The notes beneath the pieces were generated by a model, which saw nothing but the letters and a program-made list of their open reading frames with translations, was not told where the DNA came from and did not search any database. The position numbers were made by a program, and so were the translations under genes. 20,638 nt of DNA from Phallusia fumigata (Eukaryota > Chordata > Ascidiacea > Phlebobranchia > Ascidiidae): NCBI GenBank assembly GCA_008931825.1, contig QXVZ01029656.1, positions 1-20,638 on the forward strand, in the 5' to 3' direction. Shown in pieces: positions 1 through 8,368 of this stretch (position 1 is its first letter; every line of letters begins with the position of its first letter).

Positions 1-192
1 TGTGCGTCGCAACGCCTTAGTGCTTTGTTTAAACTTTCCAGGGGCGTCGCAAAATAATTTCGTTTTGTTTTTGTATCAATAAATAAAACATTGATACTGA
101 ACGACCATTTTAAATTCTAATCGCTGGTGCGTCGAAAGTGCAACCAACTTTTCCAAAAGCGTCGCATCGAAAAAGTTTGAGAAACACTGGTA
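1..192 (+). mobile_element. hAT-like MITE, copy 1, cut by the window edge
   Basis: The sequence enters the element just inside its left end (TGTGCGTCGCAACGCCTTAG) and leaves it at the right terminal motif GTTTGAGAAACACTGG. That terminus and the CCGTGGTTCTCAAACT left end of the other copies resemble the CAGTGGTTCTCAAACT ends typical of hAT (Charlie-type) elements. There is no coding capacity. Several GCGTCGC motifs lie inside. It sits in the intron upstream of array unit 1, as in the other MITE-bearing units. Confidence 0.7.
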
Positions 193-237
193 TAAATTCA
201 TTTTACGAACAATTTGATAATCACAATTTGATTGCTG

Positions 238-265
238 AAGGCTAACCAGGGTACACACTGTTTAA
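238..265 (+). promoter_or_regulatory. Conserved intronic core element (first of about 20)
   Basis: This is the first instance of the block AAGGCTAACCAGGGTGCACA followed by CTGTTTAG; here it reads GTACACACTGTTTAAT near the end. The same block precedes every exon-like block by about 100-118 nt. It is the best preserved part of the unit, including in far-right units (14940, 15185, 15467) whose exons have changed a lot. It contains CTAAC, which resembles a branch point, but it lies too far from the CAG and is followed at once by CAGG, so I do not call it one. The role is unknown. A splicing control element, a protein-binding site or simply the least eroded part of a satellite are all possible. 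Confidence 0.5.
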
Positions 266-351
266 TCTTTGTCATGTGCTTTTGCAATATGATTCGCAAG
301 CGTATTGAGATGATCTATTCATTTTTCTCTTCTGGTGTGTTTCTGTTTCAG

Positions 352-447
352 GGACTGTCGAAGGAAAATTGGGATTTAGAGGAGACGATTTCTGGCTGTG
401 AGATTGCGTGGATCGCCGTCTACACAAACAGCTGAATTCTAAAAAAG
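352..447 (+). pseudogene. Array exon 1, two in-frame stops
   Basis: The block lies between TTCTGTTTCAG and AAAAAAG|GTG. Its length of 96 nt is divisible by three and fits phase-2 introns at both ends. In the array frame it begins DCRRKIGI, meets TAG, then reads RRRFLAVRLRGSP, and meets TAA near the end. The donor GTGTTT is weaker than in other units. A different frame stays open longer and stops at the TGA of AACAGCTGA, a stop that also appears in many sister units, but that frame gives no shared open peptide across the array. Confidence 0.35.
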
Positions 448-600
448 GTGTTTAATTGTAGTCAAGTACATAACCAATTTAAACTTATGATAGAATGCTG
501 AAGGCTAACCAGGGTGCACACTGTTTGGACTTTTGTGATATGATTTGCAAGTGTATAGAGAGGAATTTGAATTTCTGTCTCCGGTATGTTTTTGTTTCAG

Positions 601-705
601 GCACTTTGGTCCTCATGTTGTCAAAGGAAATTCTCGAAAGTGATTATTTCTGACTATAAGATCGCGGGGATTGCCGATTCCACAAACAGCTAAATGCTCA
701 ACAAG
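601..705 (+). pseudogene. Array exon 2 (beta subtype), one in-frame stop
   Basis: Bounded by TTTGTTTCAG and AACAAG|GTATTT, 105 nt, symmetric phase 2. In the array frame it reads HFGPHVVKGNSRK, then TGA, then LFLTIRSRGLPIPQTAKC. It is closest to exon 13 (9296-9406), its counterpart in the duplicated block. A MITE follows in the next intron in both places. Confidence 0.38.
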
Positions 706-730
706 GTATTTCATTGTTGTCAAGTACAAT

Positions 731-947
731 CCGTGGTTTTCAAACTGTGTGTCGCGACGCCTAAGTGCTTTGTTCTAAATTTCCAAATTGGGGCGTCGCA
801 CAATTATTTAGTTTCTTAGCTTTTGCTGTTTATGTAACCATTAATACAACCTTGATAACGAACGATTCAATTCTAATACCTGGTTCTTCGAAAGTCCAAG
901 CAACTTATCCAAAGGCGTCGCATCCCAAAAAGTTTGTGAAACACTGG
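731..947 (+). mobile_element. hAT-like MITE, copy 2 (full length)
   Basis: The left end is CCGTGGTTTTCAAACTGTG and the right end AGTTTGTGAAACACTGG, giving an imperfect terminal inverted repeat of about 16 bp. Length is about 217 bp, with inner GCGTCGC motifs and no ORF. In most copies the flanks read TTTAAAC on both sides, which would fit an 8-bp hAT target duplication inside the intron sequence AATTTAAACTTA; here the right flank is TTCAACTT. The copy at 9444 is in the same place in a sister unit. Confidence 0.72.
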
Positions 948-1108
948 TTTCAACTTATGTTATGAACAATTTGGTAAACACAATTGGATTGCTAAAGGCT
1001 AATCAGGGTGCACACTGTTTAGTCCTTGCCATAAACTTTTGCGATATGTTTTGCAAGTGGACAGATGTAAATTTGCACTTTTCTGTTTCTGGATTGTTTC
1101 TGTTCCAG

Positions 1109-1217
1109 GAACTTAACGTTGTCGAGGAAAAATTGGGATTAAGGGAAGATTTAAGGAGATTTTTGCTGTAAGATTGCTGGGATCGCCGACTTCACAAACG
1201 GCTGAATGCTCAACAAG
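1109..1217 (+). pseudogene. Array exon 3 (gamma subtype), frameshifted
   Basis: Flanked by TCTGTTCCAG and AACAAG|GTAATT. The 109 nt are not divisible by three. The first part fits NVVEEKLGLRED after a small deletion near the start, and the last part fits AVRLLGSPTSQTAEC in another frame. It pairs with exon 14 (9820-9899) of the duplicated block. Confidence 0.33.
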
Positions 1218-1271
1218 GTAATTAATTGTAGTCAAGTGCATTACCAATTACCAAAAACTTGTATTTGGAAT

Positions 1272-1420
1272 CCTAAAGGCTGACCAGGGTGCACACTGTT
1301 TAGTCGTGGTGGAAAGTTTTTGCGATATGATGATTTGCAAGTGTCAGAAATGAATTTTCATTTTTCTATCTCTGGTATGTTTTTGTCACCGACTCCACAA
1401 ACGATTGAATGCCTAACAAG
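1272..1420 (+). pseudogene. Array unit 4, acceptor and most of exon deleted
   Basis: The core and intron are present, but the text runs from GGTATGTTTTTGT straight into CACCGACTCCACAAACG, so the CAG and the first two thirds of the exon are gone. The donor AACAAG|GTAATT at 1420 is intact. The unusual core AAGGCTGACCAGG is shared only with unit 15 (9959), supporting the block duplication. Confidence 0.4.
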
Positions 1421-1577
1421 GTAATTAATTGTAGACCAGTACATTAATAATTTAAACGTATCTAAGAAATGCTAAAGGCTAACCAGGGTGCACACTGTTT
1501 AGTTTTTTGCGATATGATTTGCAAGTAGTATAGAGAGGAATTTGAATTTTTCTGTCTCTGGTATGTATTTGTTTCAG

Positions 1578-1685
1578 GAACATTGGTCTTCACGTTGTCG
1601 ATGGAAATGTGGAATTGAAGAGACCATTTCGTGCTTTAAGATCACTGGGACTGCCGATTCCACAAACAGCTGAATGCTCAACCAG
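1578..1685 (+). CDS. Array exon 5 (beta subtype), fully open
   Basis: Candidate internal exon of 108 nt between TTTGTTTCAG and AACCAG|GTATTT. With one leading base it is open throughout: NIGLHVVDGN, then VELKRPFRALRSLGLPIP, then QTAECST with AG left over for the next Arg codon. No protein family is recognised. The peptide is short, mixed polar and hydrophobic, without Cys pairs or a signal sequence. An intron-phase-preserving length, consensus-like splice sites and close relatives at 8644 and 9296 support it. Whether it is transcribed is unknown. Confidence 0.42.
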
Positions 1686-1722
1686 GTATTTAATTGTAGC
1701 CAGTTGCATTGTCGATTTAAAC

Positions 1723-1761
1723 CCGTGGTTCTCAAACTGTGCGTCGCGATGCCTTGGTGCT
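1723..1761 (+). mobile_element. hAT-like MITE, copy 3, left end only
   Basis: CCGTGGTTCTCAAACTGTGC and about 20 more bases match the left end of the other copies, then the text jumps into AACCAGGGTGAACACTG of unit 6. The rest of the MITE and the start of the next unit are missing, so a deletion joined them. The homologous place in the second block (5540-5902) still holds MITE sequence. Confidence 0.65.
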
Positions 1762-1872
1762 TAACCAGGGTGAACACTGTCTAGTCAACTTTGTCATATG
1801 CGTTTGCGATGTGATTTGCATGTGTGAGAGATGAATATTTATTTTTCTATCTCTGGTATGTTTTTGTTTCAG

Positions 1873-1992
1873 GGACTTTTCATTCATCGCTTTCACCGCT
1901 GTTAATAGAAAAATCTGGATTAAGAGTAGATAATTTCTGGCTGTAAGATTGCTGGGATCACTGACTCGACAAACGACTGAATGCCCACAAAG
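1873..1992 (+). pseudogene. Array exon 6 (alpha subtype), one in-frame stop
   Basis: 120 nt between TTTTTGTTTCAG and CACAAAG|GTAATT, symmetric. In the array frame it reads DFSFIAFTAVNRKIWIKSR, then TAA where exon 16 has CAA (Gln), then FLAVRLLGSLTRQTTECP. One C-to-T change therefore explains the stop. It directly precedes LINE copy 1. Exon 9 is its duplicate before LINE copy 2. Confidence 0.4.
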
Positions 1993-2032
1993 GTAATTAT
2001 TAATATTATTATTCATAACATTCCATTAGATT

Positions 2033-2933
2033 AAGGTAAGCATTGGTTGTTGGTCGTGCTTTAATAAGATCGACAACCGTCAACACAGCTTGGTGTGTAA
2101 GGTGTGCATGTGTGGTGCGTTATTTTGGCTAAGGCAGGCAGTTTTCTAGCTTAGTTTGTTGTACAGCGTAGCCACGCGAAGGCGTTCTTTTTTGTGCGCA
2201 CAGGCGCTCCCTTTTTGTGTTTCTTGTATTAACTCTCTGTCGTTTCATTCTATTTAACGTAAGCCATCATCCCGTAACCTATAGTTCTCTCCTCTCAACT
2301 AAGTTTTGTTTTTTATTGTTTTGATCACGCGTCTCCTAAAGGCGATCAGTAGCTCCCTCTCGTGTTGTAATTTTTTCTGACTTTAACTTTTTGTACTTTG
2401 TAGTGTTTAACTGCCCTTAAGGCCCTCTCTGCGCTGCCCCCTTGTTTGATTTTAACTCCTGGTCTCTTCCGCAGCTTGACCGTACTCTGCTGACCCCGTT
2501 CCGAACTTCGGATTGGCGCCGACGGAGTACGGCCAAGTGCTCTTTAACTTTTGGTAAGCGCCTGTGACCTCTCCCGGGTTGGCTTGACCCGCGAGCGCTT
2601 TCAGGGGTTCCCCAATTAAGTAGTCAGCGCTTTTGGTTGATTACTTAAGTGCCCGTGTGGGCTTGTGTGTTGTTGTGCTGTAGGGCGAGTCTCACTTGTT
2701 TACGACCCGAACCTCTGTCGGGTGGTACTCGAAGGGACTTACCCTTTTCCTCCTTCTAGCACCTAGAGGGAATCCCCCTTTAACGTTTTCCCTGTGGAAA
2801 ACTCCTTACACTTTTCAAACATACTCGAACATTAAAACGTCTACAGACCACACCCCTGTTTAGTCAGGCCCTCTCTTATTCCTTTCCAAGTCATCCTCTG
2901 CTACATTCACTGTCAAGATACCGACGACGAAAT
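2033..2933 (+). mobile_element. LINE copy 1, 5' untranslated region
   Basis: From AAGGTAAGCATTGGTTGTT onward the sequence matches copy 2 (from 6210) over several hundred bases and has no array sequence. It is non-coding and pyrimidine-rich in places. An inverted repeat CCGTACTC (2480-2487) / GAGTACGG (2525-2532) is kept in both copies and may form a stem-loop. About 2595-2930 is partly absent from copy 2. The exact 5' end is uncertain because the junction with the intron is AT-rich. Confidence 0.65.
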
Positions 2934-4013
2934 ATGTTGACGAATACAGATCCCTCAACATTTTTTAATTCGAAGACTTCATGGATATGTTTGACAATGA
3001 CTTCATGCTTGTTAAATACGCGATGGTCAGGAATAAATGAACCAACCGTCATCCACCAAACTTCCTACCCTCCAAAACCTTTAACAAAACTCACTCTTTT
3101 CCCGGTTCCAACCGAATTTAAAGAGATCCACTTCAAAAGAACCTGTACATATCTTGAGATCGGCTCTGATAACAAACCCACAAAAAGTACCTCAACATCC
3201 AAAACGGTTATGTTAATCTATTCGTCGAAAAAGCTGAACTTGAAAACGTGCCAATATCCACAAAAGTGTTGGGTCACGATGTACAGGTGATAAACCCGGC
3301 CACTGGGCTTCTCAATGCCCAAGACGACTGAAATGCCGCATATGCGGTGGAACGCGCGGGATGAAGGTATGCCCCCAAAACCCCTCCATCAGTGAGGACT
3401 CCGACTACCAGACGAACTTTTCTAAACCAAAAAGAGGGCCGACAAAGTCCACACCCCAAAACACAGTAGATTACCAAGACTCTTTAGATGGTCTTCCCCC
3501 GTACTGAAACAGACTGAGATCCATCAGAGGAAAACAGAAAACAGAAATTCAACAAAAACATCAACACCGAAAGCTCAATCCAAGAAGAGCTCTTGAACTC
3601 CTCCCATCTTACTCCTACTCCTTCAGGGGAAGGCACCCCAAAAGATAACGAAAAGAACACGAATCCAATATTGATTATCGATCAGTCCACCGAAAAGGTA
3701 AAAACGCCCTCCAAAAAGTGGACTTTGACTCTACAAAATCCTCAAATTACGGTACTCCAGCTTCGCCCCTCCCGAATCCACCCAACACCCCAATCTAACC
3801 ACCCCGTCCACCCATAAAGATCTGAAAAAGTTAGCCACTACCAAAATCACAAACTATCTATCCGATCCACAACGTCACAATCTCTCATCTGACCAAGAAA
3901 GCACAACATTGGACATAGAAAACCTATTTAAACAAAACCTCCAAAAGAAAAGACAGAACACTAGCAGCTCAGAGAAGAAAAAAGAAAATACACAAGAAAG
4001 GCCCCTTCCTTAG
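2934..4013 (+). pseudogene. LINE copy 1 ORF1 (nucleic-acid-binding, CCHC), broken
   Basis: The likely start is ATG 2934 (MLTNTDPSTF). Compared with copy 2 it lacks one A near 2961 and about 125 nt after 3010, then continues as SGINEPTVI and PTEFKEIHFKRTCTY. A later frame gives NGYVNLFVEKAELENVPIST. The first zinc knuckle is mostly deleted near 3290, leaving GHWASQC; the second reads CRICGGTRGMKVC, with its His lost. The 3' part ends in a basic tail (KKRQNTSSSEKKKENTQERP) at TAG 4011-4013, 12 nt before ORF2. LINE ORF1 proteins of this type bind RNA in retrotransposition. This copy is clearly inactive. Confidence 0.7.
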
Positions 4014-4025
4014 CACATAAGCGAG

Positions 4026-5016
4026 ATGTCAATTGAAGTGTCTTCTATAAACATAAACGGCCTCGAACATAACCTAAATAACCTTGCACTATTTTGCGCA
4101 GAAGATGACTTGGAAATTTTACTTATCCAACTAGATTTTTGGTTTAAACAAAATAAATTTATCTCCTTTCCCAGTACAAATTGGAAAGATACGAATGAAC
4201 AAAAAACAAAAAATAGATTTGATGGCACTCTAATATTAATTAAAGAAAAATTTGGCCGAAACTTGACATATAAACATGAAATTGTGGTTGAAAATAGAAT
4301 TCAATCACTCTGTTTTGTACAAAATAACGAAAACTTTACAATTATGAATATACATATATATGCCTTCAGGTACGCACCTTTCAAAAAACAGAATCGATTT
4401 CATCTTAAAAATATTTAACTTCTTAATATCTAAACCCTTTTGTTTCCAAATAAAAGCCGGGGATTTGAACTTGATTCAAAAATTGACTCTGCAAATATAA
4501 AGATCCAATTAAAAGCGGACTCAAAAATATGACACGAAACAACTAAATCCTTCAGGCTCCGCGATTGTTTTAGATATTTTCACCCCACCAAACAAGTTCC
4601 TACCAGTGTTACAACTAGATCTCGACCCGAATAGATAGGATTTACTGCAACCCTGACTTACTACTTCCTATACCCAGATCATAACTTTGTTTCATCCGTA
4701 ACTTTTAAATGAAACCGCAAGAAACGCTGGGGGAAATCAAATTGGAAATTAAATATTACCCTTTTAAAAAATAATGAATATACCTTTTAAATTAATAATC
4801 CTGATTGTTTTCAAAATGAAAAAGATTCTTTCAAAAACCTATTTGATTGGTGGAAAACCCTGAAAATGAAAGTAAAAAAATTATCTATAAGAGCGCAATA
4901 AAGCAAAAAGAACGCGAAAAAGCCGAAACCTTACACAATAAATTTGATTTTGAAAACTTAATGAACCAAATGGACTCTTCCAATTTAGAAGCAAACATTA
5001 AACTAATTGAAATGTG
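4026..5016 (+). pseudogene. LINE copy 1 ORF2, endonuclease part only, broken
   Basis: It starts at ATG 4026 with SSININGL, the NxNG region of APE endonucleases. FDGTLILIKEKF follows. The frame breaks near 4370 and resumes as THLSKNRIDFILKIF, then KAGDLNL (GDxN-like motif, 4459-4470), RIDRIYCNPD (4628 onward), PDHNF in place of SDH, and WKLNITLLKNNEYTF with a downstream WWKTLKMKVKK linker typical of L1/Tx1-type elements. The catalytic QETH position reads IQLDFW, so the Glu is missing. The text ends before any reverse transcriptase motif and returns to array exon 7a. APE nicks target DNA in live elements; this one cannot. Confidence 0.78.
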
Positions 5017-5044
5017 AATTAAAATCAAAAGCTGTTTTTTTTAG

Positions 5045-5128
5045 GAACTTTGGGATTAGCAGGAGGCATATTCTGGCTGTAAGATTGCTGGGATCGCCGA
5101 CTTCACACACGACTGAATGGTCAACAAG
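5045..5128 (+). CDS. Array exon 7a, fully open
   Basis: 84 nt between CTGTTTTTTTTAG and AACAAG|GTAATT. Open in the array frame: NFGISRRHILAVRLLGSP, then TSHTTEWST. It is shorter than the beta exons because the middle part is missing. It abuts the LINE fragment, whose sequence forms its upstream intron, so the normal core element is absent. Its near-twin is exon 7b, just beyond the ambiguous base at 5135. Confidence 0.38.
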
Positions 5129-5134
5129 GTAATT

Positions 5135-5135
5135 N
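5135..5135. other. Ambiguous base N between near-identical exons
   Basis: The only non-ACGT base in the window lies between two 84-nt near-copies, in place of a normal intron of about 150 nt. This suggests a collapsed or patched assembly join. Confidence 0.9.
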
Positions 5136-5152
5136 GTACGTTTTTGTTTTAG

Positions 5153-5236
5153 GAACTTTGGGATTAGGAGGAGGCAATTTCCGGCTGTAAGATTGCTGGG
5201 ATCGCCGACTTCACACACGACTGAATGGTCAACAAG
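5153..5236 (+). CDS. Array exon 7b, fully open, near-identical to 7a
   Basis: 84 nt between TTTTTGTTTTAG and AACAAG|GTAATT, open as NFGIRRRQFPAVRLLGSP, then TSHTTEWST. It differs from 7a only at a few bases around the RRxx(I/F)(L/P) stretch. Only about 24 nt including one N separate the two, too short for a normal intron, so either sequence is missing at the N or one copy is an assembly artefact. Confidence 0.35.
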
Positions 5237-5391
5237 GTAATTACTGTAGTAAAGTATATTACTAATTTAAACTTACGTTCGGAATGCTAAAGGCTAACCA
5301 GGGTGCACACTGTTTAGTCTTTCGTGATATGATTTGTAAGTGTACAGAGATGAATTTGAATTTTTCTGTCTCTTGTATGTTTTTGTTTCAG

Positions 5392-5502
5392 GAAATTTGG
5401 TCTTCATGTTGTCGATGAAAATTCTGAATTTGAAAAGAGAACATTTCTAGCTGTGAGATAGCTGGGATCGCAGACTTAACAAACGACTGAATGCTTAACA
5501 AG
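5392..5502 (+). pseudogene. Array exon 8 (beta subtype), two in-frame stops
   Basis: 111 nt between TTTTTGTTTCAG and AACAAG|GTATTT, symmetric. The frame reads KFGLHVVDENSEFEKR, TFLAVR, then TAG, LGSQT and TAA. Splice-like ends are intact. It is the counterpart of exon 5 in the second copy of the LINE-bearing block and is followed by a complete MITE. Confidence 0.37.
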
Positions 5503-5539
5503 GTATTTTATTATAGTCAAGTTCATTGTCAGATTAAAC

Positions 5540-5754
5540 CCGTGGAATTTAAACTGTGCGTCGCAACGCCTTAGTGCTTTGTTTCAACTTTCCAGGGGCG
5601 TCGCAAAATTATTTCGTTCCGTAGTATTTTGTTTTTGTATCAATAAATACAACATTGATGCTGAACGACTTTATTAAATTGTAATCGCTGGTGCGTCGAA
5701 AGTGCAACCAACTTTTCCAAAAGCGCCACATAGAAAAATTTTGGGAAACACTGG
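5540..5754 (+). mobile_element. hAT-like MITE, copy 4 (full length)
   Basis: From CCGTGGAATTTAAACTGTGC to TTTTGGGAAACACTGG, 215 bp. It is followed by TTTAAATTC, and ATTAAA precedes it, compatible with an AT-rich target duplication. It shares GCGTCGC blocks and the AACATTGATGCTGAACGAC stretch with copies at 1 and 731. Confidence 0.7.
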
Positions 5755-5796
5755 TTTAAATTCATTTTACGAACAATTTGATAATCACAATCACAG

Positions 5797-5902
5797 CTTT
5801 TTTTGATAATAAACGATCTGATTAAATTCTATTTGCTGGTTCTTCAATCGCTTAGACAAAATTTACGAAGGCGTTGCATCGCAAAAGTTTGAGAAACACT
5901 GG
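5797..5902 (+). mobile_element. hAT-like MITE, copy 5, right half
   Basis: The right half of the same element (TTGATAATAAACGATCTG, then GTTTGAGAAACACTGG) follows the full copy after about 42 bp and is itself followed by TTTAAACTTACGTTAG of the array intron. This looks like a partial tandem duplication or a recombination between two MITE-bearing introns. Confidence 0.6.
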
Positions 5903-6061
5903 TTTAAACTTACGTTAGAAACAATTTTTAAACACAAATTGATTGATAAAGGCTAACCAGGGTGCACACTGTCTAGTCAACTTTGTCATATGCGTTTGCG
6001 ATGTGATTTGCATGTGTGAGAGATGAATATTTATTCTATCTCTGGTATGGTTTTGTTTCAG

Positions 6062-6169
6062 GGACTTTTCATTCATCGCTTTTACCGCTGTTGATAGAAA
6101 AATCTGGATTAAGAGTAGATCAAGATTCCTGTGATCACCGACTCCACAAACGACTGAATGCCCAAAAAG
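6062..6169 (+). pseudogene. Array exon 9 (alpha subtype), one in-frame stop
   Basis: 108 nt between GTTTTGTTTCAG and CCAAAAAG|GTAATT. The array frame reads DFSFIAFTAVDRKIWIKSRS, then RFL, TGA, SPTPQTTECPK. Relative to exon 6 it has lost 12 nt, keeping symmetry, in the LAVRLLG segment. It directly precedes LINE copy 2. Confidence 0.38.
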
Positions 6170-6209
6170 GTAATTAATAAAATTATTATTAATATCATTC
6201 TATTAGCAT

Positions 6210-6815
6210 AAGGTAAGCATTGGTTGTTTACCTTGCTTAATAAGATCGACAACCGTCTACACGGCTCGATGTGTTAAAGTATGAATGTGTGGTGCGTTAT
6301 TTTGGGTGAGGCAGGCAGTTTTCTAGCTTAGTTTGTTGTACAGCGTAGCCACGCGAAGGCGTTCTTTTTTGTGCGCACAGGCGCTCCCTTTTTTGTGTTT
6401 GTTGTATTAACTCTCTGTCGTTTCATTCTATGTAACGTAAGCCTTCATCCCGTAATCTTTAGTTCTTTCCTCTCTGCTAAGTTTTGTTTTAACGTTTTGA
6501 TCACTCGTCTCCTAAAGGCGATCAGTAGCTCCCTCTCGTGTTGTAATTTTTTCTGACTTTGACTTTTTGTACTTTGTAGTGTTTAACTGCCCTTGAGGCC
6601 CTCTCTGCGCTGCCCCCTTGTTTGATTTAAACTCCTGGTCTCTTCCGCACCTTGACCGTACTCTGCTGACCCCGTTCCGAACTTTGGATCGGCGGCGACG
6701 GAGTACGGTCACAAGTGCCCTTTAACTTTTGGTAAGCGCCTGTGACCTCTCCCGGGTTGGCTTGTTGTGCCGCAGGGCGAGTCTCACTTGTTTGCGATCT
6801 TTCGGCCGAATTTTT
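6210..6815 (+). mobile_element. LINE copy 2, 5' untranslated region
   Basis: It is collinear with 2033 onward. The conserved inverted repeat CCGTACTC / GAGTACGG is at 6656-6663 / 6701-6708. Relative to copy 1 it lacks most of about 2595-2930, including the presumed ORF1 start codon region. GGGCGAGTCTCACTTGTTT is shared by both copies. Confidence 0.65.
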
Positions 6816-7975
6816 AAATTCGAAGACTTCGTGGATATGTTTGACAATGATTTCATACTTGATACATACGCAGACAGCTTTACAGCCGTTCGCGTTATCA
6901 ACAGAAAACAATCCATATTTAAGATTTCTTTTGGTAAAAAATATGTGCAAGATTTGACCAATCTTCATAAAATACTTGAAAAGAGATTCCGACGGTCAGG
7001 AATAAATGAACCAAACGTCATCCTCCAAAGTTCCTACCCTCCAAAACCTTTAACAAAACTCACTCTTTTCCCGGTTCCAACCGAATTTAAAGAGATCCAC
7101 TTCAAAAGAATCTGTACATATCATCGGCACTTATAACAAACCCACAAAAAGTAATCCAACATCCAAAACGGATATGTTTATCTATTCGTCAAAGAAGCCG
7201 AACTTGAAAATGTGCCAATATCGACAAAAATGTTTGATCACGATGTTCAGATGATGACACCGGGAGAATCTTTCGACCCTTCTTGCCAAATGTGCAACCA
7301 GCTCGGCCACTGGGCTTCTCAATGCCCAAGACGACTAAAATGTCGCATATGCGGTGGAACGCACTGGACGAAGTTATGCCTCCAAAACGCTTCCATCAGT
7401 GAGGACTCCCGACTACCAAATGAACTTTCCTAAATCAAAAAGAGCGCCGACAAAGTCCACACCCCAAAACACAGTAGATTACCAAGACTATTCGGATGAT
7501 CTTCCCCCGTACTGAAACAGATTGAGATCTAACAGAGGAAAACAGAAAAACAGAAACTGAACAAAAACATCAACACCGAAGCCCAATCCAAGAAGAGCTC
7601 TTGAACTCCTCCCATCTTACTCCTACTCCTCCGGAAGAAGACACCCCAAAACAGAACGAAATGAACACGAATCCAATCTTGATGATCGATTAGTCCGCCG
7701 AAAAGGTAAAAACGCCCTCCAAAAAAAACTTTGATTCTTCAAAATCCTCAAATTACGGCACTCCAGCTTCGCCCCTCCCGAATCCACACTACACCCCAAT
7801 CCAACCACCCCTGTCCACCCATAAAGATCTGAAAAAGTTAGCCTTTACCAAAATCCCAAATTATCTATCCGATCCACAACGTCACAATCTCTCATCTGAC
7901 CAATCTGACCAAGAAAACACAACACCGGACATAGAAAACCTATTCAAACAAAACCCCCAAAAGAAAAAACAAACT
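6816..7975 (+). pseudogene. LINE copy 2 ORF1 with two zinc knuckles, broken
   Basis: It begins without an ATG in IFKFEDFVDMFDNDFILDTY and keeps a stretch (about 6860-7000: SFTAVRVINRKQSIFKISFG, KILEKRFRRSG) that copy 1 has lost. After a frameshift near 7125 it gives VPISTKMFDHDVQ and two CCHC knuckles: CQMCNQLGHWASQC (7284-7325; CX2CX4HX4C) and CRICGGTHWTKLC (7341-7379; CX2CX3HX4C). The rest is a Lys/Pro-rich C-terminal region with frame breaks. Deletion of about 170 nt near 7975 removes the ORF1 end and the ORF2 start. These knuckles fit LINE or gag-like RNA binding; the endonuclease remnant behind them settles it as a LINE. Confidence 0.72.
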
Positions 7976-8132
7976 AGATTTTTGGGTTAAACAAAATAAA
8001 TTTATCTCCTTTCCCAATACAAATTGGAAAGATACAAATGAACAAAAAACCAAAAATAGATTTGATGGCACTCTAATTTTAATTAAAGAAAAAAATGGCC
8101 AAAACTGAAACAGAATCGATTTAATCTTAAAA
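7976..8132 (+). pseudogene. LINE copy 2 ORF2 remnant
   Basis: This stretch matches about 4129-4260 and 4390-4412 of copy 1 (CTAGATTTTTGG, AATAGATTTGATGGCACTCT, CAGAATCGATTT) with about 110 nt deleted between GGCCAAAACTGAA and CAGAATCG. It stops at TTAAAAATGAG; the sequence beyond is unrelated to copy 1. The two copies therefore have different 3' ends. Confidence 0.65.
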
Positions 8133-8228
8133 ATGAGTAATGTGTTTGTTGTGTACCTAATTCTAGAATATAGGTTACTCCTGTTCTTAATGATCCCCCT
8201 TTTTGCAAATTTGCCATAAAGGAGACGA

Positions 8229-8260
8229 TATATAAAACCGTTTTCGGTCGATCGTCACTT
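8229..8260 (+). promoter_or_regulatory. TATA-like motif with possible initiator
   Basis: TATATAAAA at 8229-8237 is followed about 25 nt later by TCGTCACTTG, near the spacing of a TATA box and initiator. It lies in a 145-bp stretch (8133-8270) found nowhere else in the window, between LINE copy 2 and array unit 10. TCGTCACT is repeated at 8252 and 8271. It could be a promoter fragment of an unrecognised transposon or chance in AT-rich DNA. Confidence 0.25.
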
Positions 8261-8368
8261 GTTGAGGCGGTCGTCACTGTTTAGTCTTTGTCATTGGCTT
8301 TTGCGATATGATTTGCAAGTGGAGAAATTGATTTTCAGTTTTTTATCTCTGGTGTGTTTTTGTTTCAG

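Noticed and set aside
238..265. CTAAC in the core as the splicing branch point
   Set aside because: It is more than 80 nt from the acceptor and several AG dinucleotides come in between, including CAGG directly after it.
4010..4228. Minus-strand ORF of 72 codons
   Set aside because: It is the shadow of the LINE endonuclease coding strand.
6371..6556. 61-codon ORF rich in hydrophobic residues in the LINE 5' UTR
   Set aside because: The matching frame in copy 1 is not kept and the region is UTR-like; the pyrimidine-rich DNA explains the hydrophobic residues.
2033..8132. LTR retrotransposon because of the CCHC knuckles
   Set aside because: No LTRs, protease or integrase are seen; APE endonuclease motifs follow the knuckle ORF, which identifies a LINE.
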